From Nitrospirae bacterium JdFR-86 (lineage in GTDB: Bacteria; Nitrospirota; Thermodesulfovibrionia; Thermodesulfovibrionales; JdFR-86), in NCBI GenBank assembly GCA_002011815.1, contig MTOV01000007.1, forward strand, positions 14,788 through 59,738: a DNA stretch of 44,951 bases. The letters are read 5' to 3'. Shown here one piece after another: positions 1 to 8,510 of this stretch. The translations under genes and the position numbers were made by a program. Position 1 is the stretch's first letter; every line of letters begins with the position of its first letter. The notes under the pieces were generated by a model. It saw only the letters and a program-made list of their open reading frames with translations. It was not told the origin of the DNA and ran no database searches.

Positions 1-2
1 CC

Positions 3-311
3 CTTGCCCTTGGCCTAGGTGTGGACTTCGCCATCCACTTCATACAGAGGTTCAGAGACAGGTTTAAAAAGACACAGGACCTGCAATCGGCAATGCAGTG
101 GACCACGGCAGAAGAGCCGGCAATAGCCATTACAAGAAACGCAGTGGTCGTAGGTGTAGGCTTCCTCCCGCTCGTCCTTGCAACCCTTACCCCGTATGTG
201 ACCGTAGGCGTCTTCTTCAGCTTCCTCGCGCTCTTCGCAGGACTGACAACAGTCGTACTTCTGCCGGCTTTAATCAGTACGTTCAGAGGTGTCCTTCTTA
301 AAGTTAAATAA
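3..311 (+). CDS. RND/MMPL-family transporter, C-terminal fragment (5' end outside window)
   Basis: Open frame from window edge; LGLGVDFAIHFIQRFRD and C-terminal TM helices (VVVGVGFLPLVLATLTPYVTVGVFFSFLALFAGLTTVVLLPAL) typical of MMPL/RND exporters. Confidence 0.85.
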   Translation, partial: LALGLGVDFAIHFIQRFRDRFKKTQDLQSAMQWTTAEEPAIAITRNAVVVGVGFLPLVLATLTPYVTVGVFFSFLALFAGLTTVVLLPALISTFRGVLLKVK

Positions 312-330
312 ACCACGGTGGAGGCATTAA

Positions 331-1113
331 ATGAAAAAACTGCTTGCTGTCTTAATCTTTATCTTAATCCTTGCGGGTAACAGCTATGGCCTGACTGGAG
401 AGGATATAGTCAGGAAATCCCAGAACGCATTCTTCTATCCGGGGAAAGACTTCAAGGCACGGGTCGTGATGAGGCTTATATCCAGAACAGGCAAACAGCG
501 GATAAGAGAGCTGACCATGCTCAGAAAAAACTACGGGGATGAACAGAAATACTTTATATATTTTTTCCGTCCTTCGGACGTCCGCGGCATGACCTTTATG
601 GTCTATAAATACCCGGGAAGGGACGACGACAGATGGCTCTTCGTGCCTGCGATAAACATGGTAAGAAGGATTGCCGCACAGGACAAACGCTCGAGTTTCG
701 TAGGCTCTGACTTTACATACGAAGACGTCTCAGGCAGGGACGTCGAAGAGGACACACACGAACTGCTGAAAAAAGAGACCCTGCAGGGCAGAAACTGCTA
801 TGTGGTCAAGAGCACTCCAAAGGCCGGGGACATGGACTACAGCTACAAGCTCTCATGGGTTGATGAAACCAGCTTCCTGCCCATTAAAGAACAATATTAC
901 GACAGGCAGGGCGAGCTGTACAGGGTATTCACAGCAGACGAGATAAAGGACATAGACGGCATTCCAACAGTCACGAAAAGGACGATGAAAGACCTTCAGA
1001 GCGGACACAGAACAGAGGTTACATTCACAGAGGTGCACTACAATATCGGCATCGACGACAGCCTCTTCACCGAGCGATACCTCAGACGCCCGCCACGGAA
1101 ATGGATTAAATGA
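331..1113 (+). CDS. outer membrane lipoprotein-sorting protein (LolA-like periplasmic protein)
   Basis: Signal peptide; KARVVMRLISRTGKQRIRELTMLRKNY...RDDDRWLFVPAINMVRRIAAQDKRSSFVGSDFTYEDVSGRD typical of the LolA_like/COG2834 family. Confidence 0.85.
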   Translation: MKKLLAVLIFILILAGNSYGLTGEDIVRKSQNAFFYPGKDFKARVVMRLISRTGKQRIRELTMLRKNYGDEQKYFIYFFRPSDVRGMTFMVYKYPGRDDDRWLFVPAINMVRRIAAQDKRSSFVGSDFTYEDVSGRDVEEDTHELLKKETLQGRNCYVVKSTPKAGDMDYSYKLSWVDETSFLPIKEQYYDRQGELYRVFTADEIKDIDGIPTVTKRTMKDLQSGHRTEVTFTEVHYNIGIDDSLFTERYLRRPPRKWIK

Positions 1114-2361
1114 ATGCGCACTGGAAAACGGAAGTGCCTGCAGGTCATATTCCTCGTGGTGACGGCTCTGCTTTTTCTGCCGCCCTCGTATGCCGAGGTC
1201 TCGCTTCACGGCTTTCTGGAGGGAAATTACTCTTTTAACACTGCTTCGCAGAACCCCTCCGGCAGTGACCTCAAGCTGGCAGAGGAAACACTACAGTTAA
1301 GACTCAACACTGAGGGAGAGTCCTACAGGCTGGTGCTGAAGACCAGGGCAATCTATGACCACATTGCCGGGAAGACACGGATAAGACTCAGGGAAGGCTA
1401 CTTCGACTATGCAGCCGATGACTGGGAGGTCACTGTCGGAAGACAGGTTATCACATGGGGAGTCGGCGACCTGATATTCATAAACGATGTATTCCCCAAG
1501 AGCTATGCAGCGTTCTTTGGAGGTAAGCCCCTTGAGTACATGAAGAAAGGAATAGACGGGATAAGAATCGGGCTTTATCCTGCCAGTGTAAGCCTTGAGA
1601 TTGTGGTCATTCCGTTTTTTACTCCGGATGACAACCCTTCATCCGACAGGTTCTGGCTGTTCGACCCGATGCCCTCTGTCACAGACAGGGAGGAGAAAAA
1701 GCCGTCCACAACCATCGAAAACACCGAGATTGCCCTAAGGGCGTACAGGGACATCAGCGGGTTCGATACATCGGTGTATTTTTACAAGGGGTTTTTCAGA
1801 CAGCCGTCGCTTCTGCCGGAAGACACAGTTTCTGCTTTGGTGTTTTATCCTGAGGTGTCGGTCTACGGTATAAGCCTTCAGGGAAGGGCAGCCGGCGGCA
1901 TCCTGAGCCTTGAAGCCGGTTACTATGAGTCAAGACAGGACAGAAACGGAACCGACCCTGTGATACCCAATTCCCGGACGAAGTTTCTCCTGGGCTATCA
2001 GAGACAGCTCCGGAAAGACTTCACAGCAGGAGTCCAATACTACTGCGAACGCATGCACAGGTATTCAGCGTACGAAAGGAATGTGTCAGCAGGCCTGCCG
2101 GTGCAAAAAAGGCTCTATCAGCTCGTCACCCTGAGGCTCACCCGGTTTTTCATGCACCGGAACTTGAGGCTCTCGGTGTTTTCCTTCTACAGTCCTTCCT
2201 ACGGCGATTACATGCTCAACCCTGAAGTGAAATACAATTTCACGGACGACATATGGGCGGCAGCCGGAGGCAACCTCTTCGGCGGTGGATACAGCTGGAG
2301 CCGGTTCGGACAGATGGACAGGGACGACAACATCTACCTCCAGATAAGATACGAATTTTAA
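1114..2361 (+). CDS. outer membrane beta-barrel protein, DUF1302/porin-like
   Basis: Signal peptide, amphipathic strands, GRQVITWGVGDLIFINDVFP motif, terminal aromatic (IRYEF); directly follows the LolA-like gene. Confidence 0.65.
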   Translation: MRTGKRKCLQVIFLVVTALLFLPPSYAEVSLHGFLEGNYSFNTASQNPSGSDLKLAEETLQLRLNTEGESYRLVLKTRAIYDHIAGKTRIRLREGYFDYAADDWEVTVGRQVITWGVGDLIFINDVFPKSYAAFFGGKPLEYMKKGIDGIRIGLYPASVSLEIVVIPFFTPDDNPSSDRFWLFDPMPSVTDREEKKPSTTIENTEIALRAYRDISGFDTSVYFYKGFFRQPSLLPEDTVSALVFYPEVSVYGISLQGRAAGGILSLEAGYYESRQDRNGTDPVIPNSRTKFLLGYQRQLRKDFTAGVQYYCERMHRYSAYERNVSAGLPVQKRLYQLVTLRLTRFFMHRNLRLSVFSFYSPSYGDYMLNPEVKYNFTDDIWAAAGGNLFGGGYSWSRFGQMDRDDNIYLQIRYEF

Positions 2362-2445
2362 GGCCTGCGCACAGCCTCTCTAACCTTCCGCAGAACAACC
2401 CGCTTTTTGTTCAGAAGTTCTATTATTTCGTAATTTAGAAATTTA

Positions 2446-2474
2446 TTGACAAATTGACTTTCGTTATTTTATAT
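2446..2474 (+). promoter_or_regulatory. sigma70-type promoter for dsrE2-tusA: TTGACA-N17-TTATAT
   Basis: -35 at 2446-2451, 17-nt spacer, -10 at 2469-2474; SD AAAGGAGG precedes ATG 2508. Confidence 0.6.
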
Positions 2475-2507
2475 TACCAGTGTCAGTAAGCAACCAAAGG
2501 AGGCAAT

Positions 2508-2990
2508 ATGGCAACCGACAAGAAAAAAAGAATGGCAATCATTGCATCAAAAGGCACGCTCGATATGGCGTATCCGCCACTTATCCTCGCATCCACTGCA
2601 GCAGCAATGGACGTCGAGGCAGCGATATTCTTCACACTCTACGGCGTTGACATAGTAAACAAACGCAAGAACAAGTCCCTGCAGGTCGCACCTATAGCAA
2701 ATCCAGCAATGCCCTCTCCTGTTCCATTCCCGAACATACTCGGTGTCCTTCCGGGCATGACCCCTATGGCTACAGCCATGATGAAAGGCATGATAAAGAA
2801 AATCAACTGGCCTTCGATTCCAGAACTCGTGGAGCTGTGTCTGGAGTCAGGCGTGAAAATGATTGCGTGCACACCTACGCTTGAAATGACCGGGGTTAAA
2901 AAAGAAGACCTTGTCGAGGGAGTCGAGGTCGCAGGTGCAGCCGAATTCCTGGACTTCGCACTCGATGCCGACATGACTTTGTTTATTTAA
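2508..2990 (+). CDS. DsrE/DsrF/DrsH-like family protein (DsrE2-type)
   Basis: KKRMAIIASKGTLDMAYPPLILASTAAAMDVEAAIFFTLYG...CTPTLEMTGVKKEDL; adjacent to TusA. Confidence 0.88.
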   Translation: MATDKKKRMAIIASKGTLDMAYPPLILASTAAAMDVEAAIFFTLYGVDIVNKRKNKSLQVAPIANPAMPSPVPFPNILGVLPGMTPMATAMMKGMIKKINWPSIPELVELCLESGVKMIACTPTLEMTGVKKEDLVEGVEVAGAAEFLDFALDADMTLFI

Positions 2991-3015
2991 AAAAATTTTA
3001 AAAAAGGAGGAAAAA

Positions 3016-3255
3016 ATGTCTGACATCAAACCTGACAAAACCGCAGACCTTAAAGGACTGAACTGCCCTATGCCTGTGCTTAAAACGAAAAAGGCAATCG
3101 AAGCACTCGAGGCAGGACAGATTCTCGAAGTAGAGGTTACCGACCCGGGTTCAAAATCAGATATCCCTGCAATGCTGAAAAGGACAGGAAACGAACTGCT
3201 GGAAATGAAAGAGGAAGGTAACGTCATAAAGTTCCTTATAAAGAAAGTGGCGTAG
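3016..3255 (+). CDS. TusA-family sulfurtransferase
   Basis: LKGLNCPMPVLKTKKAIEALEAGQILEVEVTDPGSKSDI: CPxP motif of TusA/SirA. Confidence 0.92.
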   Translation: MSDIKPDKTADLKGLNCPMPVLKTKKAIEALEAGQILEVEVTDPGSKSDIPAMLKRTGNELLEMKEEGNVIKFLIKKVA

Positions 3256-3359
3256 ACAACATCTCCTTTGTTTAAAAACCCGCCGCAGGACATGAGGGGA
3301 GGTGAAAATCAAAAGGGCAGGCATAACTTTACAAGAAAACTTAAAAAAAGGAGGCGCAA

Positions 3360-4583
3360 GTGAAAAGATTATGTTTTCTGGCTTTGTCCCTTGTTCTGCT
3401 ATTGGCTCTTAGTGGTGTTGCACAAGCCACTAATGGAGACAACCTCATTGGAATAGGTCCTATCTCAAGGGCAATGGGCGGAGTAGGCGTTGCAGCTCCT
3501 CAGGATCCAATAAGTGCAGTCTTTGCCAATCCGGCTGCAATGTGTTTTGGCCCTTACTGTCCCGGGTCAGAGTTCAATTTCACAGGCACGATATTCAACC
3601 CGAAGGTAAAGGCAAGGGTTCAGATCCCAGGATATGGCATTGACGTCAGCAATGACAGTCAGCATGCACCGTTTGCAATCCCTGCCATTGGTATATCCTC
3701 ACCTATAAATCTCAAGTGGCGGTTCGGACTTGCGGCATATGGCGTGTCAGGAATGGGCGTTGACTACAGAAATGAACTCTCTCCTTTAGGCGGTTATTCT
3801 CTCTATCAGGTGATGAAATTCGCTCCGAATATCGCCTATCTCGTCAATGACAATTTTTCAGTCGGAGCAAGCCTGCACATAGACTATGCAGCACTTGACT
3901 TTGCACAGGGCACCTCGCACAACTACACTGCAGGCATCCAGCTGGGTGCAATCTATAAGTTCGAGCCATTCTCTTTCGGTATCTCTTATGTCACACCGCA
4001 GGAGATAAAGCATGAAAGGGTTTATGACTTTGACGGAGACGGCACTCAGGATGACCTCAAGCTTGAAATGCCACAGACGATTGCAGGTGGAATCGCTGTT
4101 GAACCTTTAAAAGACCTTTTAATAGAAGCAGATATAAAATGGCTGAACTGGTCTGATGCCACCGGCTATAAAGACTTTGACTGGGACGACCAGTGGGTAT
4201 ATGCAATCGGTGTGCAGTACAAGCCCACAAAGGCTCTTGCATTAAGAGCAGGATTTAACTATGCAGAAAACCCTGTCAACCTGCACAACGGGTTTGACGG
4301 TTCAACAACCACCAGCATACAGGGTAAAACCACAGGAACATTCAACTACGAATACCTGAGAATCATTGCATTTCCAGCAGTGGCTGAAAGCCACCTGACA
4401 TTAGGTATCGGATATCAGATATCCGAAAGACTGTCTGTAAATCTCGGCTACATGCACGCATTCGAAAAGACCATCACAGAGACAGGACAGAACGTGAATT
4501 TAGGCGCTGGACCTTCGGATGCAACCCTTACATCCGAACTCAGCGAGGATTCATACGAGTTCGGTATAAGCTGGAGGTTCTGA
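3360..4583 (+). CDS. OmpP1/FadL-family outer membrane transporter (GTG start)
   Basis: Signal peptide; AMGGVGVAAPQDPISAVFANPAAM; terminal YEFGISWRF; SD AAAGGAGG upstream of GTG 3360. Confidence 0.88.
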   Translation: MKRLCFLALSLVLLLALSGVAQATNGDNLIGIGPISRAMGGVGVAAPQDPISAVFANPAAMCFGPYCPGSEFNFTGTIFNPKVKARVQIPGYGIDVSNDSQHAPFAIPAIGISSPINLKWRFGLAAYGVSGMGVDYRNELSPLGGYSLYQVMKFAPNIAYLVNDNFSVGASLHIDYAALDFAQGTSHNYTAGIQLGAIYKFEPFSFGISYVTPQEIKHERVYDFDGDGTQDDLKLEMPQTIAGGIAVEPLKDLLIEADIKWLNWSDATGYKDFDWDDQWVYAIGVQYKPTKALALRAGFNYAENPVNLHNGFDGSTTTSIQGKTTGTFNYEYLRIIAFPAVAESHLTLGIGYQISERLSVNLGYMHAFEKTITETGQNVNLGAGPSDATLTSELSEDSYEFGISWRF

Positions 4584-4652
4584 GCTGCTGCCCGGAGGCT
4601 CAGACCTCCATCCTCCTCTCACACAGGTCTGGAGGCCCTAACCCTCCCGGTA

Positions 4653-4676
4653 AATGGGGGGCGCAAGCCCCCCATT
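4653..4676. terminator. bidirectional rho-independent terminator hairpin between convergent genes
   Basis: AATGGGGGGC-GCAA-GCCCCCCATT, perfect 10-bp stem with A/T tracts on the flanks (AATTAAAAAT to the right). Confidence 0.75.
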
Positions 4677-4678
4677 AA

Positions 4679-5122
4679 TTAAAAATAACCCGCTCCTTTG
4701 ATAATCTCTTTTTTGTCTATGATATAGCTTTCCCCTTCAACCCTGCCCTTCAAGGGGATTGGATAACAGCTTCCAATGCCGTCAAGACTGTCAAGTGAGA
4801 AACGCATACCACATGCCCTGCAAAGAAGCTTTCCGTCAATATGCTGATACCCCATCTTCTTGGGATAGCACCTTGCACAGGCGTCAAAATAAGACTGAAT
4901 CGTGCCGTTCATGGCAAGCACAAAAAAGTCTATTCTTTTGCCCCTGTGCATATAGGAGTAAAATACAGGTTCTGCTTCTTTGAAAGCTCTTATATCCAGC
5001 TTTATTACTTCTCCTTGTGCCTGCACCTCAGGATAAGTCGGTTTTGCGCTGCAGGCATAAAAAATAAAGGCAAGTATAAAAAATATAATGGCTTGTTTCA
5101 GTCGGCTTTGATATTTCATCAT
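4679..5122 (-). CDS. DUF2318-family Fe-S-like lipoprotein
   Basis: Lipobox-like IFYAC; CARCYPKKMGYQHIDGKLLCRACGMRFSLDSLDGIGSCYP cysteine pattern. Confidence 0.75.
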   Translation of the reverse strand: MMKYQSRLKQAIIFFILAFIFYACSAKPTYPEVQAQGEVIKLDIRAFKEAEPVFYSYMHRGKRIDFFVLAMNGTIQSYFDACARCYPKKMGYQHIDGKLLCRACGMRFSLDSLDGIGSCYPIPLKGRVEGESYIIDKKEIIKGAGYF

Positions 5123-5538
5123 TTTACTATTTTCAATGCTTCCTCAAAACTCAGTGCGTTTCCTGCTTTAAGAGCAGCGTCTTTTTCCTTGAATGCTGCA
5201 ATTCCCCAGTCCATCGGGGTCTTGAACTTTTTGCTTTTTACATAGCTGGCTTTAAGTGCATCTATCCATGCACCGGTTGCGTAGTCCCGCACATAGAGCA
5301 TATCCGGTTTTTCTTTCATCTTATTGTAGTGGTAGAGCATGTCACCAATATCGCAAAAGGCACGGAGCTTGCCGCCCACTATCATCTGGGCTGAAAAAGG
5401 AGAGTTGACATCCACCTCCATTCCGCACTCGTAACACGTTGCGCCTTCAGGAATACTCATAGGCTCGGAAAAAGCACTTGATACAAGAAACAAGACAAAC
5501 GCACAGACCAGAGAAAATTTAACCGCCTTTTTCAGCAT
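5119..5538 (-). CDS. NosL-family protein
   Basis: Signal peptide; GATCYECGMEVDVNSPFSAQMIVGGKLRAFCDIGDML. Confidence 0.82.
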   Translation of the reverse strand: MLKKAVKFSLVCAFVLFLVSSAFSEPMSIPEGATCYECGMEVDVNSPFSAQMIVGGKLRAFCDIGDMLYHYNKMKEKPDMLYVRDYATGAWIDALKASYVKSKKFKTPMDWGIAAFKEKDAALKAGNALSFEEALKIVK

Positions 5539-5548
5539 AAAATCCTCC

Positions 5549-5613
5549 CTTAGAGTTATGGTTCCCGCCTCCCACCCTTTTATCCCTTCTGGCTAAGGGA
5601 TAATAACTCTAAG
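5549..5613 (-). promoter_or_regulatory. nested inverted-repeat element upstream of the nosL-like gene (possible structured leader)
   Basis: Perfect 11-bp arms CTTAGAGTTAT (5549-5559) / ATAACTCTAAG (5603-5613) enclosing an inner hairpin TATCCCTT-CTGGCT-AAGGGATA (5581-5602); downstream arm abuts the SD GGAGG. Confidence 0.5.
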
Positions 5614-5622
5614 TGTGCTTTA

Positions 5623-6354
5623 TTATTTTGAATGGCAGTCGCCGCAGTTGTTCTGTGCGGTCATCTGGTGGATTTTAGCCTGTGGTGCATGTGCTGGCTT
5701 AAATCTGCCGTCTGCCCATGCATTTAAAAGCCTCGCTGTCTCTGCCGCTATATCGGCTGCAAGCCTTGCACACCTGTCCTTACGCTGAGGGCTAAAGAAC
5801 TTAACGCCTTCCTTAGCCATCCACTTGCCGACAGATATATGGCAGAGCGGAGAGTTGCTTACGCTCGTGGCCTTGAATACTGCCTTTGGATTTTTAGGTT
5901 TGTATATCGGCAGTTCGGTCTCTGAATACCAGTGTATCACCTCGTTGAGTACCTTCTCGCCGGGGTGTCCTGCTGCAAGGCTTATGGCAAAGCCTGCGCC
6001 GAGCAGTGTGCCGCACATCGTGCCCCAGCCTATTACGCCACCGTGACCCCACTTGACTGCCTCTATGGGGAACGAAGTATACGGCTCGCCTACCATTTCC
6101 CTCAAAGGAACGAGTATTCCGCTTGCAACTGCATAACAGCAAAAGCCCTTATACCAGTTTTCATAGGCTATCTCTGCTGCTCTATCCGGGTCTACCTTTT
6201 TATACGGCCATGGATACTTCACCCTGGCTTCCGCATTCGACACCAGAGCAGCTCCTCCTGCGGATATTAAAGCCGCACCAATTGCCAGCTTACCTGTGCC
6301 TGTAAGAAGCTCCCTTCTTGAAAACTTTTTATCAGGCTTAATGATATCAATCAC
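5623..6354 (-). CDS. split-Soret cytochrome c-like / C_GCAxxG_C_C family protein
   Basis: Tat-like N-terminus (SRRELLTGTGKLAIGA), GFCCYAVASG...GHGGVIGWGTMCGTLLGAG, C-terminal CGDCH heme site; start revised from track (6453) to GTG 6354 because SD GGAGGT lies 6 nt upstream. Confidence 0.78.
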   Translation of the reverse strand: MIDIIKPDKKFSRRELLTGTGKLAIGAALISAGGAALVSNAEARVKYPWPYKKVDPDRAAEIAYENWYKGFCCYAVASGILVPLREMVGEPYTSFPIEAVKWGHGGVIGWGTMCGTLLGAGFAISLAAGHPGEKVLNEVIHWYSETELPIYKPKNPKAVFKATSVSNSPLCHISVGKWMAKEGVKFFSPQRKDRCARLAADIAAETARLLNAWADGRFKPAHAPQAKIHQMTAQNNCGDCHSK

Positions 6355-6466
6355 TTTGTTACCTCCAGATACTTTGAATTTTTTGGACTTTCTTACACAT
6401 GAAAGTCCACTGCACTGAAAACGTGCAGATTTGTCCAAGCAATAAGAATCCATGTGGTGGTAGGAA

Positions 6467-6742
6467 TTAGACAGTCGGCGGCTTATCTATCCGGGAGGAA
6501 AATATATAATCCTGAACAAAAAAGGTGTTTTCTGGAAATTCGGCTTCTGGCTGAAAGCTGGATACATCGAAGAAAGGCTCTGCAATCGTGCTTGTATCGC
6601 TTGTGTTTGCCTGTGAGTGCATGCTGCAGATATCAAGAGTCATAATCATCTCTCCGGAGGGCTCAGAAATCTGCGCTATGTTGACAAAGGGAAGTGTAAA
6701 CACAATAGCCAGCAGTATCAGCCCACCTACTATGCGCCTCAT
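6467..6742 (-). CDS. hypothetical small protein with one N-terminal membrane/signal segment
   Basis: MRRIVGGLILLAIVFTLPFVNIA hydrophobic start; same strand as and upstream of the cytochrome gene; the track start (6760) is a TTG. Confidence 0.4.
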   Translation of the reverse strand: MRRIVGGLILLAIVFTLPFVNIAQISEPSGEMIMTLDICSMHSQANTSDTSTIAEPFFDVSSFQPEAEFPENTFFVQDYIFSSRIDKPPTV

Positions 6743-6805
6743 TATGCTTAAAAGTAACAACTACAGGGGGGGAATGTCAACCTGAAGTTCTAAGTTGAGA
6801 CGAAT

Positions 6806-6834
6806 TTGAAACCGGACACTTTTTTGAGTATCAT
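6806..6834 (+). promoter_or_regulatory. predicted promoter TTGAAA-N17-TATCAT placing the TSS at the start codon
   Basis: -35 6806-6811, -10 6829-6834, ATG at 6841. Confidence 0.45.
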
Positions 6835-6840
6835 TTATGG

Positions 6841-7872
6841 ATGTCAACTGATTTGTTTAAAGAAGGAATCCTTACTCCGTTTTCCACCACAGGGATAGGA
6901 AGCCTCCCGCATCTTGACCCTGAAGAGGCAGCAGGGCTTGTGATTGAGAGTTTTGACATCCCGTTCTGGCCCCAGCTTCCAAAGCTCTCCTTCAAAGAAC
7001 TGATGATACCGCAGTACTCCGAAGGCATGCCCTCCATAAAAATAGACGCCGAAAAGCAGGACATCCGAATCGAAAGAAACGAGGAGGAAATCGAAAGGTT
7101 TTACGAAGGCGTCTCTGGCGACGCAAGGGTAGCTATCTCCGAGGAGTATGCAAAAGGACTATATGCGTTTTTAAAGAAGCTGAACGGCCGCCGCTTTAAG
7201 ATTCTGAAAGGGCACATAACAGGCCCGCTGACTTTTTCTTTAGGGCTTAAGGCCTCAGACGGAAAACCGCTTTATTTCGACGAAGAACTCAGAGAAATCA
7301 GCCTCATGCTCCTTCAGGCAAAGGCACGGTGGCAGATTGACATCCTCAGCCCTTATGCTGAAAAAGTCTTAATCTTCATTGACGAGCCGATACTCTCTGC
7401 CCTTGGAAGCACAAGCTATATGGGTGTAAGCGAGGAGGAGGCTCTGAGACTCCTTAGAGAGACTTCCGAAGCCATAAAGGCAGCGGGCGGTGTCTCAGGC
7501 ATCCACTGCTGCGGAAGAGCCGACTGGTCTCTGGTAATGAAAACCGGAGTGGACGTCATGAACTTCGATGCATACGAATTCGGAGATACACTCGGCATCT
7601 ACCCTGAAGAACTAAGAGCGTTTCTTGACAACGGAAACCTTCTTGCATGGGGAATTGTGCCCACGACCGAGGCGATAAACAACGAGACAGAAGACTCCAT
7701 TAAAAGACTCTTTAACAACAGAATCGAAACCCTGTCAAAACACATACCTGAAGAACTGCTCTTAAAGAACATCATCCTTACTCCTTCCTGCGGGACAGGC
7801 TCAAGGACAGTGCCTGAATCGCTGAAGGTGTTTCAGATTCTCATGCGGCTTAAAGAGGAACTTTCTGTATGA
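6841..7872 (+). CDS. cobalamin-independent methionine synthase / UROD-like methyltransferase family protein
   Basis: FSTTGIGSLPHLDPEEAAGLV; GIHCCGRADWSLVMKTGVDVMNFDAYEFG; ILTPSCGTGSRT. Confidence 0.75.
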   Translation: MSTDLFKEGILTPFSTTGIGSLPHLDPEEAAGLVIESFDIPFWPQLPKLSFKELMIPQYSEGMPSIKIDAEKQDIRIERNEEEIERFYEGVSGDARVAISEEYAKGLYAFLKKLNGRRFKILKGHITGPLTFSLGLKASDGKPLYFDEELREISLMLLQAKARWQIDILSPYAEKVLIFIDEPILSALGSTSYMGVSEEEALRLLRETSEAIKAAGGVSGIHCCGRADWSLVMKTGVDVMNFDAYEFGDTLGIYPEELRAFLDNGNLLAWGIVPTTEAINNETEDSIKRLFNNRIETLSKHIPEELLLKNIILTPSCGTGSRTVPESLKVFQILMRLKEELSV

Positions 7873-8510
7873 AAGGCGTGTTCATTTCCTTTGAAGGTAT
7901 AGAAGGGAGTGGAAAGTCCACACAGGCAAGACTTCTTTCTGATTTTTTAAAAACCAAGGGCATAGATTCCGTGCTTACCCAGGAGCCTGGTGGCACACCC
8001 ATCGGAGCAGAAATAAGACAGCTGCTTCTTTCCACAAAGCACACCCGAATGGACTCCGTTACAGAACTCCTCCTTTACGCTGCATCAAGAAGACAGCACA
8101 TCAAAGAGGTAATCATTCCCGCTCTGGAGAAAGGACTCGTGGTAATAACCGACAGGTTTTCAGATTCAACAAAGGCATATCAGGGCTACGGAAGAGGTCT
8201 GAGTCTTGAACTCATAGACTCTCTGGACCGGACAGCAACCGGCGGACTTAAACCAGACCTCACCCTGCTGCTTGACATAGACGTAAAATCAGGGCTTCAA
8301 AGAAACCGCAAGGCAAACAAAATGGACAGACTTGAGCTTGAGGAAATAACATTCCATGAAAAAGTCAGAAACGGCTACCTTGCCATTCAGAAAGCAGAGC
8401 CTGAAAGAATAAAACTTCTTGACGCATCAGACAGCATCGAACAGGTGCACAATGCCGTGACTGATGCGGTCATGAAGTTCATCTCAAAGAGGATTAAAAC
8501 TCAACCTTAA
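7869..8510 (+). CDS. tmk: thymidylate kinase
   Basis: MKGVFISFEGIEGSGKSTQARLL; TQEPGGTPIGAEIR; VITDRFSDSTKAYQGYGRGL. Confidence 0.96.
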   Translation: MKGVFISFEGIEGSGKSTQARLLSDFLKTKGIDSVLTQEPGGTPIGAEIRQLLLSTKHTRMDSVTELLLYAASRRQHIKEVIIPALEKGLVVITDRFSDSTKAYQGYGRGLSLELIDSLDRTATGGLKPDLTLLLDIDVKSGLQRNRKANKMDRLELEEITFHEKVRNGYLAIQKAEPERIKLLDASDSIEQVHNAVTDAVMKFISKRIKTQP

